From Persicitalea jodogahamensis (GTDB taxonomy: Bacteria > Bacteroidota > Bacteroidia > Cytophagales > Spirosomataceae): a DNA stretch of 64,000 nt. Location: positions 682,001 through 746,000 of the forward strand of contig NZ_BMXF01000003.1 in NCBI RefSeq assembly GCF_014651615.1. Reading direction: 5' to 3'. A model generated the notes under the pieces. The model was not told where the DNA came from and did no database searches. It saw only the letters and a program-made list of their open reading frames with translations. The stretch's first letter is position 1. Every line of letters starts with the position of its first letter. Of this stretch, positions 60,815 through 64,000 are shown piece by piece. A program made the translations under genes and the position numbers.

Positions 60815-62008
60815 TTATTTTCTGACCAATGGCTGCGTCCAGGCGGTTTCAACGTCGCCCTCCTGATAAGGGTTTTTTTGCGGTGTGTCGGATAGGATCT
60901 TGGCCCGAACATACAGGTCGTCAGGATTCAGTTTATAGCTGGCACTCGTGCCTTTCACCTCTTTCAAAAGTACCCGAACCCTCTCCTGATTTTCTTTCCC
61001 CTTAACTCGGCCGCCCCAAAACTGGATGGTGTAGTTGGTCTCCGGTTTGGTATCAATTACCACCGAAAGAGTCTCCTGGCTAGTTTTTACATCGCTCAGC
61101 AGAACCCCAGTCGTGGCGTAAAAATCCCCGCTTTCCATAGCGCCGATCAAAGCTTCGGGCGTTAGCTCCGCAGCTTTGACCATGATCCAGCCGCGTCCCG
61201 GGTTACTCAGTCCGACTTTGCTTTCCAGGTAGTTGTGCGAGTCATCAGTAGCCAGGCCATACAATGGTGGTTTGTTATCAGTGAGGTAGCTCACGAGCAA
61301 ATCATCCCATAGTTCATCCATGCCGAAAGTCGTGCTATCGCCGTAGTTATGCACCAGCGGGTGACCGTTATACACTTCGAAAAAGCGTTCACCGCGAAGT
61401 CCGCGCATATCGTCGGCCTTGATGGCCCATATGAAGTTGGGGTGGTTGACGTGAGTGAACATCGGTTGCCCGGTCCGCTGCCGTTGTTCGTACATGGCAT
61501 CCAGATTATTCTGCATTACCTCCATCACGCTGTTGCCACCCATCGGATGGAGCAATTCCTTCACATTGACCGCATTCATGTGAATAGGCTTGTCGCCAAA
61601 TTTGTCCGATACTTCCTCGGCCTGAATAAGCAGGAATTTTTCTTTTTCCTCAAAGAGCGGACGAAATTCCTTTAGCGTTTTTAGCCTTACGCTGATCTTC
61701 CCGGCAGAGTCAGTTTTATAGTCCACCCAATCCTCCCCGTACTTTTTCAGGTAGTCCCGAAAGCGTTGCTGCCGAAAAGGGTGCTCAGGTACTTCTTTCC
61801 AAAATTCTTTATCCGCCAGAGTATTATGATCGGAAAGAGCTAAAAAATCATAATCCCGGCTTTTGTACCAGTCCACCACCAACTCGGGAAAGTCGTCGCC
61901 ATCGCTCCATAAGGTATGCGTGTGGGTGTTGCCTTTGTACCAGCGGGTGGTTGACTGAGCCTGGACCGAGATAGATCCGATTAAAATCAGGAAGAGAATG
62001 TTGCGCAT
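60815..62008 (-). CDS. Exported PHP-domain metal-dependent hydrolase
   Basis: A 397-residue protein of the PHP superfamily (histidinol phosphatase / PolC-like TIM barrel). Seen: a signal peptide (ILFLILIGSISVQAQ), metal ligands in GNTHTHTLWSDGDDFPELV and FLALSDHNTLAD, HVNHPNFIWA and DSHNYL later in the barrel, and a C-terminal beta domain (TNYTIQFWGGRVKGK). ATG 62008 is chosen because the signal peptide starts there; the frame runs back to 62176. Exported PHP proteins of this type probably act as phosphoesterases on outside substrates (inference). Confidence 0.85.
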   Translation of the reverse strand: MRNILFLILIGSISVQAQSTTRWYKGNTHTHTLWSDGDDFPELVVDWYKSRDYDFLALSDHNTLADKEFWKEVPEHPFRQQRFRDYLKKYGEDWVDYKTDSAGKISVRLKTLKEFRPLFEEKEKFLLIQAEEVSDKFGDKPIHMNAVNVKELLHPMGGNSVMEVMQNNLDAMYEQRQRTGQPMFTHVNHPNFIWAIKADDMRGLRGERFFEVYNGHPLVHNYGDSTTFGMDELWDDLLVSYLTDNKPPLYGLATDDSHNYLESKVGLSNPGRGWIMVKAAELTPEALIGAMESGDFYATTGVLLSDVKTSQETLSVVIDTKPETNYTIQFWGGRVKGKENQERVRVLLKEVKGTSASYKLNPDDLYVRAKILSDTPQKNPYQEGDVETAWTQPLVRK

Positions 62009-62057
62009 TTTATTTTGTAAATAGATGGAGGGGTACAGTAAATCCAGTAAGAATCGA

Positions 62058-62600
62058 TTAGTTAAATGCTTTATCGAAAATTCGGTATAGGTAAACATCG
62101 AGTCCCATATATTGAGTCTGCTTTTCGCGTGTAAGGCCGTTTTTTTCGGCCACCCGTTGGGAATTACTATTTTCAATGTCGATAATTGAAACTACCGAAC
62201 CAGACAGGTTGTGCGCAAAAGCATAACCGATGAAAAGCCGGGCGGCTTCCGGCGCGTAGCCTTTGCCCCAGTATTTCTTGAGAATGTGGTAGCCAACTTC
62301 CAGCTCCACAATGTCATCTACGGTTTGGGTCATTAAACCACACATGCCAACGAATGCATTACTCTGCTTGTCGATCAGCGCTTGCATCCCATACTGCTGT
62401 TTGGCATAGCGCGTCAATTGCCGTTCGATCCAATGGCGGGAACTCTCCTCGTGCGAATCGAAAATGGCCATCGGGAAAAACTTAACGGCCTCTTGATCCA
62501 TGAAAAATTCCTTCCATACTTCAGCATCGTCACTAGTGAGGAAGCGGGTGCGAAGGCGTTCCGTTTCATGGTTGTCAGCGTAGTAACTTGATCTGTTCAT
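62058..62600 (-). CDS. GNAT-family acetyltransferase (RimJ/RimL-like)
   Basis: A 180-residue protein of the GNAT acetyltransferase_3 type. Seen: ETERLRTRFLTSDDAEVW at the start, VELEVGYHILKKYWGKGY (acetyl-CoA binding beta4-alpha3 region, Q/RxxGxG/A as YWGKGYAPEA) and SVVSIIDIENSNSQRVAEKNG near the end. It may acetylate ribosomal or other protein N-termini, or small amines. It starts 6 bases after the SnoaL-like gene stop on the same strand, so the two are likely one transcript. Confidence 0.88.
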   Translation of the reverse strand: MNRSSYYADNHETERLRTRFLTSDDAEVWKEFFMDQEAVKFFPMAIFDSHEESSRHWIERQLTRYAKQQYGMQALIDKQSNAFVGMCGLMTQTVDDIVELEVGYHILKKYWGKGYAPEAARLFIGYAFAHNLSGSVVSIIDIENSNSQRVAEKNGLTREKQTQYMGLDVYLYRIFDKAFN

Positions 62601-62606
62601 GACGCA

Positions 62607-62984
62607 TCAGTACATGGTATTCCCGCTTGCGGATTCCTGAGGAATTTGTTGGATGGAGTCCCAATGTTCGACGATTTTACCGTTTTCATCGAATCTGAAA
62701 AAATCCATGGTAACGTATTGGTCGTTTCCCGGCCATACTTGGTGAGTGTGCAAAGCTACTAAATCGCCCTCGGCCACGGCCCTGACAAACTCAATGCTTT
62801 TGTCAGGATACTCCTTCACCATCCGTTCAAAATAGTCAATGAACCCTTCTACTCCATTTTCGACCATAGGGTTGTGCTGAATATATTCAGACCCTACATA
62901 TTGCTCGACGGCTTGCCGTGGCTTACCATCATACGCAGTTTTATAGAAGGCAATGGCGTTTTGTTTGTTTTGGGAGAGGCTCAT
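62607..62984 (-). CDS. SnoaL-like / NTF2-fold protein
   Basis: A 125-residue protein of the SnoaL/ester-cyclase type with an NTF2-like cone fold. Seen: an N-terminal helix NKQNAIAFYKTAYDG, then VGSEYIQHNPMVENGVEGF, FVRAVAEGDLVALHTHQVWP, MDFFRFDENGKIVEHWDSIQ, a pattern shared with small bacterial nuclear-transport-factor-2-like proteins. Activity unknown. It leads the acetyltransferase gene. Confidence 0.85.
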   Translation of the reverse strand: MSLSQNKQNAIAFYKTAYDGKPRQAVEQYVGSEYIQHNPMVENGVEGFIDYFERMVKEYPDKSIEFVRAVAEGDLVALHTHQVWPGNDQYVTMDFFRFDENGKIVEHWDSIQQIPQESASGNTMY

Positions 62985-63084
62985 AGGGAGGCGATTTCAG
63001 CTGAAATCAAATAGTTAACTTTTAACAAACACGGAAATGTATTATCTGTAAGTTAGTGCAAATCATAGCATCATGATACTACTT

Positions 63085-63129
63085 TTTCAAAAAAAAACAT
63101 CCCGAAAGTTAGAAACTTTCGGGATGTTT
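63085..63129 (-). terminator. Terminator of tmRNA gene
   Basis: AAACATCCCGAAAGTT (63095-63110) pairs perfectly over a 3-base loop with AACTTTCGGGATGTTT (63114-63129). On the minus strand a run of T follows. It begins 2 bases past the tmRNA 3' end. Confidence 0.9.
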
Positions 63130-63130
63130 G

Positions 63131-63496
63131 TGGAGACGGAGGGATTCGAACCCTCGTCCAGAACAGGGAAACCCTGCGCCTTCTACATGTTTAGCTTTGA
63201 TTCGGTTTTCGTGCCGGGCAAGGTTCAAATCAGACCTTCACCGCGACCTTAGATACTGGTGTCTCGTTGGTTTTCCGTATCACTATTCCAACCAGCGCTG
63301 CGTTTCGACACCCCTTGATCCTCCCGGCAGCACGTGGGGAGGAGGGATGATGGCATTTGCGTAATCCTAGATTAGGCAGCCATGGCGTAGTTAGACTCGC
63401 CGTGTATTATTTGGAAGGCATTTGTTACGGAAGATACCCCCAACTCCCGACATGCTTACACAGACCTTCAACCCGCTGTCAATACCAGTCGCCCCC
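63131..63496 (-). ncRNA. ssrA: Transfer-messenger RNA (tmRNA)
   Basis: A 366-base RNA gene on the minus strand that rescues stalled ribosomes with SmpB. Seen: acceptor stem 5' GGGGGCG (63496-63490) with 3' CGTCTCC (63138-63132; two G-U pairs) and discriminator A at 63131; a T-arm GAGGGTTCGAATCCCTC near the 3' end; and the tag frame at 63401-63372 reading GESNYAMAA and TAA, resuming at GGC. With the Ala from the charged tmRNA the tag is A-GESNYAMAA. CCA is not encoded. The tag ends like other Bacteroidota tags (AMAA/ALAA), which ClpXP-type proteases recognise. Confidence 0.95.
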
Positions 63497-63735
63497 AGGT
63501 TGTTTGGAACGAAAAGCGGCAGTTTTAAAAACAGTCGCTTCCGGAGTAATCTTACAAACTTTAACAAAATTTAGTTCAATTCCAGTACCGATTTATTTTC
63601 ATATACAATTATAGGCGGAATGCCGTGTCTGAAAATTTCCCACAATGTCCAATACTCTAATCAACCAATTTGCACACACTCTTCAGTCATGACTCCTCAA
63701 TGTACTTCAGCTACGAATTATAAGTAGAAGGTTAA
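63497..63735. other. Upstream region of ssrA
   Basis: 239 bases between the tmRNA 5' end and the small membrane protein gene stop. The ssrA promoter must be here; I found no clean TAnnTTTG match close to the 5' end. No gene is supported. Confidence 0.35.
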
Positions 63736-63939
63736 TCAGTTATCAAGCCGGGTTGTATCCAGCAACAGAGAATCAACCAGAAGTGAGTCGCCAAGCGGCA
63801 GAACGCGGTTTAGCTGTTTGGGCCGATTCCAGGGACCAGTTGTTCGGCTGGCCATATCGAGTGCCAGAATAGCCACGATGAGCGTAAAGACGATAAATAC
63901 CACAATGAATATCCGGCGATTCTTATTCTGTTCGGCCAT
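63736..63939 (-). CDS. Small single-helix membrane protein
   Basis: A 67-residue protein with one hydrophobic helix (FIVVFIVFTLIVAILALDM) behind a basic N-terminus, then MASRTTGPWNRPKQLNRVLP and an unstructured tail. The conserved-looking segment SRTTGPWNR and its position beside ssrA suggest a real gene. No function assigned. Its upstream end lies near the window edge. Confidence 0.6.
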   Translation of the reverse strand: MAEQNKNRRIFIVVFIVFTLIVAILALDMASRTTGPWNRPKQLNRVLPLGDSLLVDSLLLDTTRLDN

Positions 63940-64000
63940 GAATCAATGAAAAATTATGGTTCTTTGAATTCGCTAATACCTTGATAATCATCATCATCGT

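Noticed and set aside
63128-63364. Open frame on the plus strand starting MWRRRDSNPRP
   Set aside because: It is antisense to the tmRNA; RRRDSNPRP is the usual false translation of a T-arm complement.
1-64000. CRISPR arrays, insertion sequences, prophage, rRNA and tRNA genes
   Set aside because: I looked for regular spaced repeats, transposase and integrase motifs and tRNA arms; only the tmRNA T-arm was found.

Overview
The window looks like a chromosomal segment of a Bacteroidota bacterium of the order Cytophagales, probably near Dyadobacter, Persicitalea or Runella. The evidence is a type IX secretion sorting domain, a TonB-dependent receptor with a carboxypeptidase-D-like N-domain, promoters of the Bacteroidota form (TTTG, about 20 bases, TAnnTTTG), little sign of Shine-Dalgarno sites, and a tmRNA whose tag reads GESNYAMAA. 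There is no rRNA, tRNA, CRISPR array or insertion sequence. Base composition is moderate by eye, apart from one clearly AT-rich gene at 3.5-4.9 kb.

Layout. 0.5-7.1 kb: an Ntn hydrolase, two carboxylate/amino-acid symporters of different coupling type flanking an AT-rich orphan, and a PfpI-like protein. 7.2-16.4 kb: housekeeping and regulation (clpB, a serine hydrolase, pheS, a LytTR regulator, an outer-membrane barrel, radA, a histidine kinase). 16.5-19.0 kb: a Tat-exported PLP enzyme and an exported beta-propeller lactonase. 19.2-27.2 kb: a copper island with copA, a TIGR02587/TIGR02588 membrane pair, a small metallochaperone, a cysteine-rich membrane protein, a TonB receptor, a regulator joining a metal-binding HMA-like domain to an AraC helix-turn-helix, and an exported HMA protein. 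28.2-32.3 kb: a tight five-gene run, antitoxin - RelE-like toxin - glycerophosphodiesterase - sulfatase - nucleoside hydrolase. 32.3-44.0 kb: kynU, exported hydrolases and lipoproteins, a NamZ-like muramidase, a GH5 enzyme with a T9SS signal, a DUF4038 enzyme and a glycosyltransferase. 44.1-54.2 kb: alaS, a MerR regulator overlapping an M28 peptidase, a DUF885 peptidase, a DUF6786 lipoprotein and a GH39-like enzyme. 54.3-60.7 kb: a GbsR/MarR-regulated RND efflux operon with two matching operator palindromes. 60.8-64 kb: a PHP hydrolase, an acetyltransferase, a SnoaL-like protein, ssrA (tmRNA) and a small membrane protein.

How the genes fit together. The copper island covers efflux from the cytoplasm (CopA), cytoplasmic and exported metal carriage (two HMA proteins), an outer-membrane receptor and a probable metal-sensing regulator. 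The exported enzymes suggest use of plant or algal polysaccharides, sulfated compounds, nucleosides, phosphodiesters and peptidoglycan.

The most unusual signal is not a gene. The octamer AAAGTACC / GGTACTTT occurs 35 times by my count, against about two expected by chance. It is found on both strands, in every reading frame and in intergenic DNA, but never in the first 13 kb.
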